From NCBI GenBank assembly GCA_013399305.1, contig VXAI01000096.1:1922833-1986832 (forward strand): DNA of 64,000 bases, given 5' to 3'. Source of the DNA: Rostratula benghalensis (taxonomy: Eukaryota > Chordata > Aves > Charadriiformes > Rostratulidae). Position numbers and translations under genes: made by a program. Positions 12,894 to 24,440 of this stretch are shown here, piece after piece (position 1 is the stretch's first letter; every line of letters starts with the position of its first letter). Under the pieces are notes generated by a model. That model had not been told where the DNA came from. It saw only the letters and a program-made list of their open reading frames with translations, and made no database searches.

Positions 12894-13010
12894 CTTTAAA
12901 GCACGGACTTTCTTGGCCAAGAGGCTCTCAATGTCCCCTGCGACCTTCTCCACCAATTTCCTGGGCACGTTCTCTTTGACTTCAAACAGGTTTCTGTTCT
13001 CATTGTAGAT
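12894..13010 (-). CDS. CACNA2D2: CACNA2D2 internal coding exon (probably exon 3), alpha2delta-2 calcium channel subunit
   Basis: Read on the minus strand, this segment gives 39 codons without a stop, starting [11 protein letters not shown], continuing [14 protein letters not shown] and ending KVRALK. The match is to the N-terminal extracellular part of alpha2delta-2, roughly residues 97-135 of the mammalian protein as I remember it. CACNA2D1 has clearly different residues here (DLYTVEP, AARDIEKLL), which favours the 2D2 paralogue. The exon is 117 bp and phase 0 at both ends, the size and phase I expect for this alpha2delta exon. It is preceded by a pyrimidine-rich tract ending cttcttag and followed by GTAAGG. 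In the family, alpha2delta proteins are GPI-anchored auxiliary subunits of Cav1/Cav2 channels that raise surface expression. This segment lies in the helical VWA_N region before the VWA/MIDAS domain. All key positions look intact, so I see no sign of a pseudogene. The exon number is inferred. Confidence 0.93.
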
Positions 13011-13060
13011 CTAAGAAGGGAAACAAGAGAAAGAAAGACAGTCAATATTAGAGAGAAGTA
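13011..13060 (-). other. CACNA2D2: 3' splice site and polypyrimidine tract of the CACNA2D2 exon
   Basis: On the minus strand the bases just before the exon read tttctcttgtttcccttcttag, a long pyrimidine tract (written here only to its AG) with a canonical AG at 13011-13012. A branch-point-like TTGAC word has its A at about 13042, some 31 nt upstream of the exon, which is a normal distance. This supports a functional acceptor and fixes the exon's first base at 13010. Confidence 0.85.
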
Positions 13061-15559
13061 CAGCAGACTTCCCACTGAAAAGCTGATCCTCTGACACAGA
13101 AGAATTTCAGCAATGTGAATTACGAACAATATCAGCTCTTGAAATGAGGGGAACAAGGGAAGAGGGCTTTCCAACAAGAAAAAAAAACATATGCATTCAA
13201 CCTGCTGCCCACACCATTGGTTTTACAGCTGCCTTCCTTCATGCTTGCAGGCTATGAGCATCCTCCCTCACCCAAAAACTGAGCTGCCCACTGCACTGCC
13301 CACACCCCCACCGCTGTGAAGCCAAACCAGCAGCACAGGCAGAGCCACCACGCTTCCTCCTGTGCTCCTCCTTGCCCAAACACACCCCGAAAAACCCACT
13401 GGCCACTAATGTGCCCTTTCCCCAAGGCCACTTGTTGGACTCTTGCAAACACAAGACCAATCTGGATCTGAATGTTTGCATCCAAAGCGTGCAGTTGTGA
13501 CCCATGGGCCTGCCCATCCAAGCCACATCACACCACTTCAGAGGACAATGCCGGCCCCAAGGGACATGCCATCGGCACTGCCCCGACAAGAAGGGCTCAG
13601 TCCCAGCCCAAGACTACCAACCCCTCAGATCATTTTCTGACTTGTTAACTCAGCCTGTCTGCACACTCAGGTGCAACCAACACAGGATAAAAGAGAAGAC
13701 CTTTTTACAATCATCTGAGATAAGGAAAAAAAATTTCCTTATGCCTTATCTATTCTTAAGTAAGATACATGAAGAAAACCACTCAGCAAATAAGAGTCTG
13801 CTTCGCTCTGAATTCTTGGGCTACTTGCAAATATATGCAATTCCAGACTTGAAGACATCCAGCAACAGAAAACCCTCCAAGGAGAGATGGACCTTCCCAG
13901 GAAGGTAGCTGTCTCCATGCTTAACTGTGATTTTCATGCTAAGCATTTCTGGCACCTACCCGAGCTTGCATGATCCTTGGGAGCTGAATCATTGTTTCCC
14001 ATGGGGAAAACCCCCCTCTTTTCTGAAGCACCATTAGAGGTGAAATACTCTGCCTGTAACTGCTGGTTTGTTGCAGACCCGACCATTGTGACAAAGGAAG
14101 GGACCAGGTGGGGAGGAACTATTGTCACAAAACATCTGCCTCTCTCTGCCCTGATCTACTCTGGGAATTGGAGCAGCACCCAAACTCAAACAGTAAACAA
14201 CCAACTTCTATAAGGCAAAGACATACCCCAGAAACCCCCACATTTCCCTCTGTGCAGACAACAGGGAGGCAGGACTGAGGAGAGGCTTGGCTAGAGACAC
14301 CCACTAAGGCTGATGCCACCACAACTACTCCTCATGGTGGAGCCAGCAAAAATGAAGGTACCAGCAAGGCAGGTGCCCAGAGTCTAGACAGCAGCATGTT
14401 ACACAGCTCCGGAATCAGGTGAGACCCTCCTGATATGTTGGGAAACTACTTACTCCACAGGTTGGTTAGGTTTTTTTTCCCCAGATATTAATGAGCTGGA
14501 GCAAGAAGAGGTTCCAGGTCACTGAAAGGCAGCTGGTGATGAATTCCAGAGCCTGAGCAGAGACACACACACCCCCCACCATCACCACAACCTCCCCTTT
14601 CCTTCCGTGGTTAAACAAAGCGGTTTCTGAGGTTGAAGCCACAGGAGTACGCTCAGAGACTAAGCAAAAGGCTGCTCTTTTGGCACTGCACAGTCCCTCC
14701 TGACCTACAGGGTTCATCTTCAGGCTTCAGCTTTGCTTTCTGCAGCTCTCGCTGAGGTCCCTGCTCTGCCAAAGCTCCTTTCCTCCACACCACTAGGAAA
14801 TTCTGGCCAGCATGCTTCTCCCAGCAGCCCTCTGTCCACACACATTATTACTCCATCCTAGTTCTACTCCAGGCAACTGGGTTGTGGTATTTTTCCCCCA
14901 AAAGTCCCCTGGGATTCATCTAACCCACCCTGCCTCTATCAGTGGTGTGGCACACAAAAGACTTGGACCTGCTTTTTTCTTGAAGTTTCTGGAGAAAACA
15001 GCATTTCTGCAAATTCTCGTGGTTACTGAAGTGCAAGAGAACAGCCCACAGGCCAACAGCAGGGACACAGTGAGCCAAGCATCTGCAATCCTCATCCTTC
15101 TCCTCAGTCCCTAAGAAACACACGGAGCATGGCTCCAAGGCTCTGCCCTCACAGGCTCCAAACCTGCCAGTCTTCAAGAAAGGGTAATCCCAAACATTAA
15201 GTTTTCAGCCAGCCTGATCTCAAATCATTTTGGTCCCCAAACCACCCATACTTCACACCAATTCAGGAACTCCTGCCTCATTACAGGTGATGGTTACGTG
15301 AGCGCAGTGACTCCAAAGAGGATGCTTTAGTAAGAGAACACAGTTTAGGGGCATTCTCAGGCTCCAGCAGAAATTATTTCTGGATGTTCTTCACATCACT
15401 GCCTGAGTTTCAGACCGAAAAGTGTATATTGCCAATGGCAAAACATCCCATGCTAGAGAAATTGTCCCACATATGCACAGAAAGTGTTAAAGCAAAGAAT
15501 GCTCGACACAAAGCAATATTCTCTCATGCTCTTTTTTCCCTTTGGTAAGTAACAGCATA

Positions 15560-15990
15560 ACAAAATAATGTGTTTGGAAGGCGCGCGCTACCTCCAGCTG
15601 AGCAGCAGCAATTAGGAAAGCAAAGAGGAGCAATCTTCAAGGAGAAATCTGAGGGTAAGGAGGGCGTCCTGACATTAATATTTTCCTGTTATGAAACAGA
15701 AAATTGGCTCCTATTGGTCATGGACAGAAACGGTGCCTGTCCACAAGGGAGAGAAAAAACAGAGAAAGGAACCCGGAGGTGTTCCTCCAGCCCTCTCTGC
15801 AGCTGCAGAGCTCCGCAGTCTTCTTGGCTGAACAGTTCATCGGCGTTAATTAGAACAATCCAGCATGAATTAACAGTGACCATACGAGCACAAGAACGTA
15901 CCAGACAGGCAGGGGAATGAATGGTAGTGCTCCAGGCAATTAAGATAGCTCCGAGCTCTCCATTGTAGCATTTTGCTTTGGGCTGTTCAG
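15560..15990. promoter_or_regulatory. Candidate conserved intronic element with paired CCAAT boxes
   Basis: Starts with an unusual GCGCGCGC at 15581-15588, then 'agcaattagg', 'gacattaatattttcc', and two ATTGG words at 15703 and 15713. The latter are CCAAT boxes on the CACNA2D2 sense strand, exactly 10 bp apart. Farther on, 'gttaattagaacaatcc' (15845-15861) joins a homeodomain site to a SOX-like site. No TATA box or clear CpG island accompanies the CCAAT pair, so an enhancer or weak promoter are both possible. Confidence 0.32.
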
Positions 15991-18824
15991 AACGTGGCTG
16001 GGTTTTACTTATCTAAGGTGACATTTCCCATATTGGGTTTTTCCTTGAGCTGAATTGGAGGACAAATTTCCTGGCCAAAGACATCCCACACATTTCTCAG
16101 TGATGGCAAAAATCTTTAGTTTTGTCCAGATTATAAAGCCATTCTCACAGAAATTCTCCTGCCATGCGGAGCTGGGTTTGAAATCTGTGACAGCAATGAC
16201 CTCGGAGACAAGAAACCGCTGCTTCTGGTTCCATGTAGGTACAACTCATACCCAGCCATACTGACACCCCTCAGGGAGAAGGGAGGGTGCAGGTTGCACA
16301 CTTTTGGTAAACTGGGTTTTACTTTGCAACTCCTTTGTGAACATACCCCACCCCTCACAGCCTGCATGTCCCCCTGACTGGTCAGGCTGAGCGGGTGGCA
16401 ATGCAGGAACACAGGAGCAAAGCCCAATCCTGCAGTGCTCCAGCCAGGCTGAAACAAGTAGTAAAGCCCTTGGCATTAGCCCTGCTCAACTTGAAGTTAC
16501 TGGACAGGAGAAAGGCTGCAAAGAGCCCCCGAATCACCTATGGAGGTACCAGCCCTCAGGCAGCACAGAGGAGGAAGCTGCTGTATTCAGGGGATGAGGA
16601 TCAGGATCAAATTATCAACTGCAGATCTCAATAAAAAGTCTGGGAAGGGCTGAAGCAGCCAAAAGATCCAGGCATGGCAGTGGAAAGGAGAGTCCATCAG
16701 TGGATGCCGAGAGTGAACTAATAAATGGCAAGGGCAGGGGGAAATGGTAACCAAGGCAAAACAATGGCAAGTACTGAGTTAAAATAAAAATAAAAAATAA
16801 ACACACCCCCCCCAAAACTGCAGTGGTAGGTTGGGGAGGAGGAAAATCAAATGGCTCAAGACAACCTGCAATATGAAAAATTTAATCCCAAGTACTGCTA
16901 AGCATAATGCAACTATAAACAGCTGAGATCTAAACCAGCAGAGAACTGCTAAGTAGCCTTACTAAAAAGCCAAGCTGGTAACAACCAATTGCCAATAGAC
17001 GTTCACAGCAGGGACTGTGTAACCAAAGAGGCAGATCTGATATTGGCTCAGAACATCCATTCTCTAAATTCACTGTTTGCCTTGTTCCTAATGGACAACA
17101 AGTGATGCTCATCTCTGCTATTAATTCCCTCTGTGGCTCTCTATCCAGGGAGCTGTCAGGGTTCAGAGAAAGCATTTGCTACTCCCCGGTTCCCCGTGAG
17201 AGCACCCAGCACAACAAAGCTGGGCAGCTTGAGAAGGAACAGAAAAGGGTGCAGAAAATCTCCCACGAGTGCAGAAATCACTCCTTGATGAGCCACAAGA
17301 GGATCCAGCACCTTCCCATGGCTCAAGGTATCGGATGATAAAAGATGAAGGAAGATACCAAGCACCATTAGCACCTGTACCTTTGGTCACCATTAGAAAG
17401 TAAAAATTGTCCCACCAGCCCCAGCCTTGCTGTTTCCCATGGGCTGCCTCCCTGTGCAGCAGCAGGGCCAAGTCTCCAGCCTCCTCGCCCAGGACAACAG
17501 GGAAGACACTGACAGGAGAGCTGGGATGATGGGGTACACGTGATCCCAAAACAGACCCTTTCTCCTTCCCTCTCTCCCCAGCTCCATTTCACACCCCCCA
17601 AGAAGCAGCTCTTCCCCAAAATGGAGCTGTTGGAGGGGCACCACTCTGATCTGCTTACACAGCAGCATCTCCTGCCAACAATTCCTTCTTTACCTCACTT
17701 AAGAACAGCAAAAGCCACCAAAAAGCTGAGCCCAAACAGGGCAGGTGGTAACCCCAGCACCTCTCAGCCCCCCAGGGCCAGGATACAAGCTGGACCCACA
17801 GCTCCAACCCATCTGGGGTTTGCCTGGGGGGAAGCCCTGCACCCTGCAGTGCTGCAGCTCCTGCTGCAAAGGCATCTGGTCTGGGTAACAGTCATCTTCC
17901 AGAAATTATTATTTTTTCCCCTGCCCTGTATGAATCCAATACACCTGGTTTGGACAGCTGCAGTCCAAACACCAGCGTTTAATCACAGAGCAAACCTGGC
18001 ATGTTTGCAAAAGAGCAAAGTACTACATGCAGCAACAGAGCGGGCTGCTTTCCTGCTCCCAGAGCATCACATCTCAGCATGGGGTGCTCCAGGTGAGGAA
18101 GGCAAGGACCAAACCACACCTCTATGGGAACGACAGCCACGAGCACCTGAGCTAACCCCTCGCACCCCAGAGGTGGGACTGTGCCACGTCATGCCCTACT
18201 ACAAAGGCCATACCCCAAGAAAATAAAAGTTTTTTTCCCACCTGGCATTATTATGGGGAAGGTCTCTGCTCAGGGGGATACTTCAGGCTCTGACAACCAG
18301 GCCCATGTTGGTCAGCTTCGTTCAGTGACCCAGGTATGGTGTCTGCAAAGGGATATCTCTGCTGTTGGTACAGCAAGTACTGCAGTAGGATATCTGCTCT
18401 TAGAGGAGCCACTAGTGGTTCTCCTGGAGCTTCAGGATCCACTGGTCTCCACCAGACAGGCAGCAGTCTGGCCCATTTTGAGTCCCATCTCACCTACAGT
18501 TGGGTCCTGCCAGTTTCCCATGGCTCTACTGAAGAGGAACAGGGTGAACCCTTGAGTAGACTTCCTTGTGCCTTGGGCACTCAGAGCAGAACCATCTGAC
18601 AAAGAAGGAGCCTAGAGAAGAATTGCCCATCAGCACAAATGACTGGGAAGAGCACTGTGAGATGGTCCAAGGCTGAGCAAGGAGCACTGTGGCTGAGTAA
18701 GAGGGAGGAAAAGGAGTGCAAAACCCCAGAGGTCCTGCTGGAAGGTGCAGACTCCTCAGGGCCACAGGCAGAGAGCAGAGACAGCACGATTCCCATCTCG
18801 CCCCTCGTTCCTGCTGCACCTACT

Positions 18825-19030
18825 GTTGTTAAATTTCATCGTCTGGTGCTTATAGTTCTTGCAATGATGGTAATCATCGTAGTGTCTATATTACATTAGG
18901 AGGATGTCAGCCTCGGCGCGGCGTCAGGGATAATCAAGCAGGCAGTGATAAGAGTGATAGCGGCCTCGCTGACAGCCTGCCAGGACAATCGGTGCTGCCT
19001 GTACTACATTGTACAGAGCAGATCCAGCAC
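18825..19030. promoter_or_regulatory. Candidate conserved intronic element
   Basis: Low-repeat block with dispersed CpGs ('cctcggcgcggcgtcagg', 'gatagcggcctcgctgac') inside otherwise CpG-poor DNA. It contains TAATC, GATAAG and TGACAG words (OTX-like, GATA-like, MEIS/TGIF-like). At 18999-19016 CTGTAC and GTACAG form a perfect 6-bp inverted repeat around a 6-base loop. No coding sense is visible. Confidence 0.35.
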
Positions 19031-22000
19031 AGGGACCAGGGGGATGGGGACTGGCAGAAGGCACAGGGATGGCCTTCAGGTGAAGCAGCCATCAGCCAGG
19101 TTTTCCCTACCAAGGAGTCAGGAGCGGGGAAGGCAAAGGGAAGCAACCACAGGTGAGCAGTAGTGCCGCCGTCCAGGGAGGGCTTTGTTGATCTACCCAA
19201 AGCAGCACCCAGAGCCTGCACCGTGGATGCTACCAGCCCCAAGGTTGTGTCTGCTCCCCGGGTCCCTCAGGAGCAATGTGGGGAGCTGGTCCCACAGAGC
19301 CTGACATGCCCCTTGCTGCAACCTCTGCCTGGTCCTTGATGAGAGCCACTGCTCCTGCAGCCTGAGGATGTGCTGGAGTGCACGCAGGAGGCAAACAGCT
19401 TGACATTTACTAACCCCATCTCCCCCTCTCCCCACACACTGCCATTTCCCTGCTGTGCTCCTTCCTTCCTTCTACCTACCTAATAAAGAGCAAGCACCCT
19501 CCGAGCAGCTCTTCACAGCTCTCCCACAAAAGCAGGACAGGGAAACACACAGTTTAGCTGCTCCTCAAGGATGGCTGGCTATAATCTAAGCAAACAAACC
19601 ACAGAACTTAAGCCTCCTTCCTTCACTAAAAAGCCTGCTAAAAGGCAGCATACCACAGAGGACACGAGGGGACAAGAGGAAGGCAGCCTACTCCAGAAGG
19701 GATGGAGAGGTAGAGATGCTCCAGTGCCCCTCATCCAGCACCAGCACCCACATCTCCCATTCTCTGTGGCACTGCCACCGGCTGGGATTCTGCTCATTCA
19801 ACCCAGGATGATGAGCCTCTATGGCTGAGACTTCAGGCCTGCCAGCCCTGAAGCAGACCTGAGACTGCTATGCATAATTTAGCAACTAGACAGGGATAAA
19901 GGGCTATGCACGGTTAGCCTGGATTATGGAAAAACCTCTCCTGGCCTGGAAAGCTGCTTTTAGTTTTCAGCAGCCCAAACCCTTGTACAGGGAGCTCTCA
20001 GAGCAACAGACCTGCCTGGATGCCTGCAGACAGTGAATCTTCTGCAAGGTAATTCAGTACCACACAACTCCAAACTCAGTCTTCTCCTTGGAGATAAAGT
20101 GCTGTAAAAAAAATAAAAATTGCTGCATGGTTGAAAACATAAGGCCTCAACCAGGGTGGGAGCTCTGCCCATGCACTGCTCTGCACACTCACAGCCACTT
20201 GGATGGCATGGGACTTGCTGCCAGGTCAGGGCACAAGCTCACTAGAGGCTGCTGTGCTAATGTATGAGAGGGATAGAACAGCTACAGCATCTCGGAAAAA
20301 TGGTCAAATGCATTCAGAGATCACATGTGCTCTGAAAATACACAATTGTACAGTAAAACAGAAATAATAAAACAAAACCCTCCAACCTGATCCTTGACTC
20401 TGGCTACTCTCTTGGTTCTATGAGACATAAGAAAAGCTTTAGTAAGGAAAATCCCATGTTCTTAACAGGTACTTCAACTGCTTCAGCATACAGGCAGGAG
20501 AGTTTAAGCAGTTTGATTAAGTCATGTCTATACAAAACAGTTGTACTTCAGCATCATTAAAATTGCACCTGGAGTATCTTAGGAGGGATACTGTCACAGA
20601 TAAAGATGCACAATTCTGCTGTATTTCATCTTTGTACCATCCCTATCAGTCATTGCCTTCACGCTATGGATCACACTGGGTTTACTGTGCTGTCCCTAAG
20701 AGAATGAAATTATGCTGCCCCACAGCATGGGATAGGTCAGATCAAAAGCTGCATCGATACAGAAGTGCAAATCTTTCCACGTGAAGCTCTTCCAGAAATA
20801 TACGCTTGATTTATCAGTTCAACAGAACTCAATTTCCCACTGGTTTACCTATAAGCAAGGATTAAAATCAATTTTGAAACGGATCATATACTTAACTGAA
20901 AAAGGGTAAAGTTCTCTCTGCAGAGAGGCACATGCTCTGCTGGAACACCATGCTTTGGCATGTACCCACCAGGACAAGCACAGGGGTCAGGAGGAAGGGG
21001 ACACCAAAGGGAGGTTTGGAGGAGAGGGGGATTGGAGCGGGAAGCCAAATAGGGAGGGAGGGTGGGTTTGTGCTAGGACTGAAGATTCCAGACAGCACGT
21101 GGATGGGATGAACAGGAGAAGATTATGAAGATGGTTAGGGAAAGAGAAAAAGCAAGAAACTTTTCTGCTTCAAATTGGATATCACTGGACTGAGTTTCCT
21201 CAGCAGCGGACAGGATGAGGGAAGGAGCACCACTGCTACAGGAGAAGGTGGAGAGCATTTCCCCAGCCTCTTGTGCCGAAGCACACCGACAGCAGCACTG
21301 CCCGGGCAAAGACTGTTCCCCGTTCCCCACAAACGTACCCCACGCACGGCTCTCCCTCACTCGCTCTGCATTGCACGATTCAAGACACTCGGATCCCCAG
21401 AGACCTGACTTTACATAAATAACCAGGCCTCTTTCCCCAAACAGCTTTATCTTCTGTGCCAGAAAAGCTGCTGCTTCTTGTAGGAAGGGCTGCAGGAAAA
21501 GGCTGTGCTGTGCAGCCTCTAACACTAAAGCTCCCAGATACATTTTGCAGGTTTTCCTCCTATCTGCACAAGAAAAAGACTAACAATTACTTCACATTGC
21601 CTTTTACTCTTACTGATGGCTACCACTGGCCAAAGTCAGCTCTCAGCTGCAGTGATGCAAATTTGGGATAACTCCACTGACATGAAATTAAACTAAATCT
21701 CTTATTAGAGCTAGAGCGATTGAAAAGTAGGCCAGCATAAGTCAGCACTGTCAACAGTTACCCCTACAGGTTTCTGCAGAGTAATGATCTATTTTAAAGA
21801 AACTGAACTTTTAGAAACAGCAAGTTTGCAATTCTCTTGATTTACTTTCTGATGTAGGTTTTGGGGCTTTTTCTGATCTCCAGAGATTCATATTTACAAG
21901 CTTTTCTCCACAGTTTTCCTAGCCACCCTGTTAGAAAGTCATTGCTTATGTGTAAACAACCTCTCTGTGATGACATAGGCTCAAGAAAGCTTTGCCTTGT

Positions 22001-23507
22001 CCCAAGAGGATACATCAAATACATTTGTAAGACCCCTTTCTTCCATGCTTTTCCAAACTCTTCCTTTCTCCAGCTAGTGCTTCCTGCCCCCTGAGCCACA
22101 TGGGTCCAGAAACTGAGACTTTAACAAAAAACCACCACATATCTGGAGATTTTTAACACAGAGGTGAATCCCTGCACAGTCCTATCAGCAGAGGTTTTCA
22201 ACTTACAGTCACACCTCCAAAGCCTCACCAGCGAGACTTGAGCAGCAGCACCAAATCCTCCAGGCTGAGAAACCCAGACCAGGTTTTAGTTTTCAGCACA
22301 GACTTGGAGGGGCAGAGGGGCAGGACAGATAAACGCCCACAGGATGTCTCTTCTGAAGGCAACCCTCCGGAGATGCAACATAGAATTGGAGAGACTCCAG
22401 TAAAAGATTCAGAACCCTCTGCAGCATCACAGAGAACAGGGCTGGGAGTGATCTCATCAGCTCATGCAGTTCCAGCCTGCTCAAATACCCCCGGTGGAAG
22501 GTGGTGTCATGGAAATCTCATTTCTAACATTACTACACATGAATTTCATTTCTAATGCGTTCCTCTGACCTGGTCTTAGAGATGTCCAGCAATGTAGACT
22601 CCTGCACTTCATGAAACAAAATGCTGAAATGCTGCACGCTCTTACTTGAAAACGTCTTGTGATGCCAAATCTGAAAATCCCTTGCTGCAAATTAAAACAA
22701 TGTTTTTGGTAGAAAAATACAGAGTTAATGAGGAACAGGCACTTCTGCCTTGTGCTGCTGAGCACCATTACATGTCTGAAGATTTGTGCTACTTCAGTTT
22801 TGATTCTCATAGGCTAAAAAACACAAATTCATTTGTTCTTTCCCCACAAATCAATGCTTTTCATACCCAAGTGTTTTGGGTTCAAGCTACAATTAAGGCA
22901 ACAAGTAGGAAATGCTGTAGGTAGATGCTTCACCAGGGTGCTATTCAAAATGGTCCCCCGAAATCCCCAGTCATTGGTCAAAGCTGTGGGCACTTCTCAT
23001 CAGATGCCCTAAACCAGAACTCTGGGGGAAAAGATCAGGACCAGAAATGAGGTGAGGGGGGAAAAACCAGAGCAAAACTGGAGCCCAAGTCCTGAGCATA
23101 ACAAGGCACACAGACCCATCCGTTCTTACAAAAAACACTCCTCACTTAGTTCTGCCTGGGCCCTTTGCTGTCGACACAAAGCACTATTTCAGCTCCACAC
23201 CTGCACTCTCCCTACCTCTGCATGCCTTCTTAATTAAGCTTAAGGCACAGGTGGGGAGCAATTGTCTGGCACTTACGGCTGAGCAAGGGGACTTGGTGCA
23301 TATTCTCCCTTTGCCACACACAGAGTACTGATCTGCCTGTGCAGTCGTGAGCAAATCACCTTCCCGTGTCCAAACAGGCTCACTGACCTCCCACTTTGAA
23401 ACAATTTATCATTAATTTTTGTTAAGTGTTATGGACGCCTAAGGGGAAAGGTAGCACAAGAACAGAGAGTATTAATTCTCCACCAGGAACCTCTAGGGAC
23501 CAACCAG

Positions 23508-24089
23508 TGCATTCAAGAGGGGTGGTCAGCAGGTCGAGAGAGGTTCTCCTCACCTTCTACTCTGCCCTGGTGAGACCCCATCTGGAATATTGTGTCCAGT
23601 TCTGGGCCCCTCACTTCCAGAGGGACAGGGAACTGCTTGGGAGAGTCCAGGGCTACAAAGATGATGAAGGGAGTGGAGCATCTTCCATATGATGAAAGAC
23701 CGAGGGAGCTGGGTCTCTTTAGCTTGGAGGAGACTGAGGGGTGACCTCATGAATGTTTATAAATATGTAAAGGGTGAGTGTCAGGAGGATGGAGTCAGGC
23801 TCTTCTCAGTGACAGGCAATGATAGGACAAGGGGCAATGGGTGCAAGCTGGAACATCATAGGTTCCACTTAAATATGAGGAAAAACTTCTTCATGGTGAG
23901 GGTAACAGAACACTGGAAGAGGCTGCCCAGAGAGGTGGTGGAGTCTCCTTCTCTGCAGACATTCAAAACCCATCTGGACGCGTTCCTGTGTGACCTGATC
24001 TAGGTGTTTCTGCTCTGTCAGGGGGATTGGACTGGATGAGCTTTCAAGGTCCCTTCCAATCCCTGATATTCTGTGATTCTGTGTGATTC
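23508..24089 (+). mobile_element. CR1 LINE, ORF2 C-terminus plus 3' UTR
   Basis: At about 580 bp this is the longest continuous CR1 copy here. Its start encodes the end of the CR1 reverse transcriptase ORF: a recognisable [15 protein letters not shown] motif (23572-23616). A short deletion after 'gagagtccag' shifts the frame relative to the consensus I remember. The 3' UTR follows, with the usual order of CR1 phrases ('ggcaatgggtgcaagctgg', 'aggaaaaacttcttcatgg', 'ggattggactggatgag'). The copy ends in a short 'attctgtgattctgtg' tail at 24067-24083. It is dead, 5'-truncated and antisense to CACNA2D2. Confidence 0.95.
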
Positions 24090-24109
24090 AACCTACTACA
24101 AGCAGAAAG

Positions 24110-24440
24110 AAAAGTTTTTTTATGGCTCAAGCCAGACTCTCGAAGCAAATTGTTTTCAGTGTGTTCCATCAGCGTTCGGAAACATGTATATGGCACTCAG
24201 AGCAATGGTCCCGCCACTTGGATCTTGGATAACATAACCAGGAGAGAGCAGGACCAGGGATGGGTTCAGATCTACTCGGTGTGGGAAAAAGTTGCTTTAC
24301 AGTGCCATGTGCGGTAAAGCATTAGTCTCCTGCTGTTCCAGCACAAAGTTAATCAGGGACAGAAATTAATCCCTCCTGACGGCATGTTGCCAATTTCTGA
24401 TTTCATCCCCATTTGCTTGTAGCTTATCATCAAGGGAATG
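24110..24440. promoter_or_regulatory. Candidate conserved intronic element beside a CR1
   Basis: Begins about 20 bp after the CR1 tail. The sequence has CpGs spread through it ('cagcgttcgg', 'tcccgccac', 'ctactcggtg', 'gtgcggtaaag'). A pair of TTAATC words near 24348-24370 is spaced about 20 bp apart and separated by 'agggacagaa'. It looks constrained rather than repeat-derived, but the evidence is composition only. Confidence 0.3.

Noticed and set aside
12896..13177. 93-residue minus-strand frame overlapping the exon
   Set aside because: It is out of phase with the supported CACNA2D2 frame and reads through the acceptor into intron; it is a shadow.
17540..18226. 228-residue plus-strand open frame, the longest in the window
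   Set aside because: Composition is Pro/His/Leu-rich without domain structure, no known motif, no splice or promoter context, and length is within chance for moderately G/C-rich intron.
18251..18493. 80-residue minus-strand frame with plausible-looking composition
   Set aside because: It starts only with a GTG directly after a TAG, lacks flanking splice sites that I can defend, and resembles nothing known.
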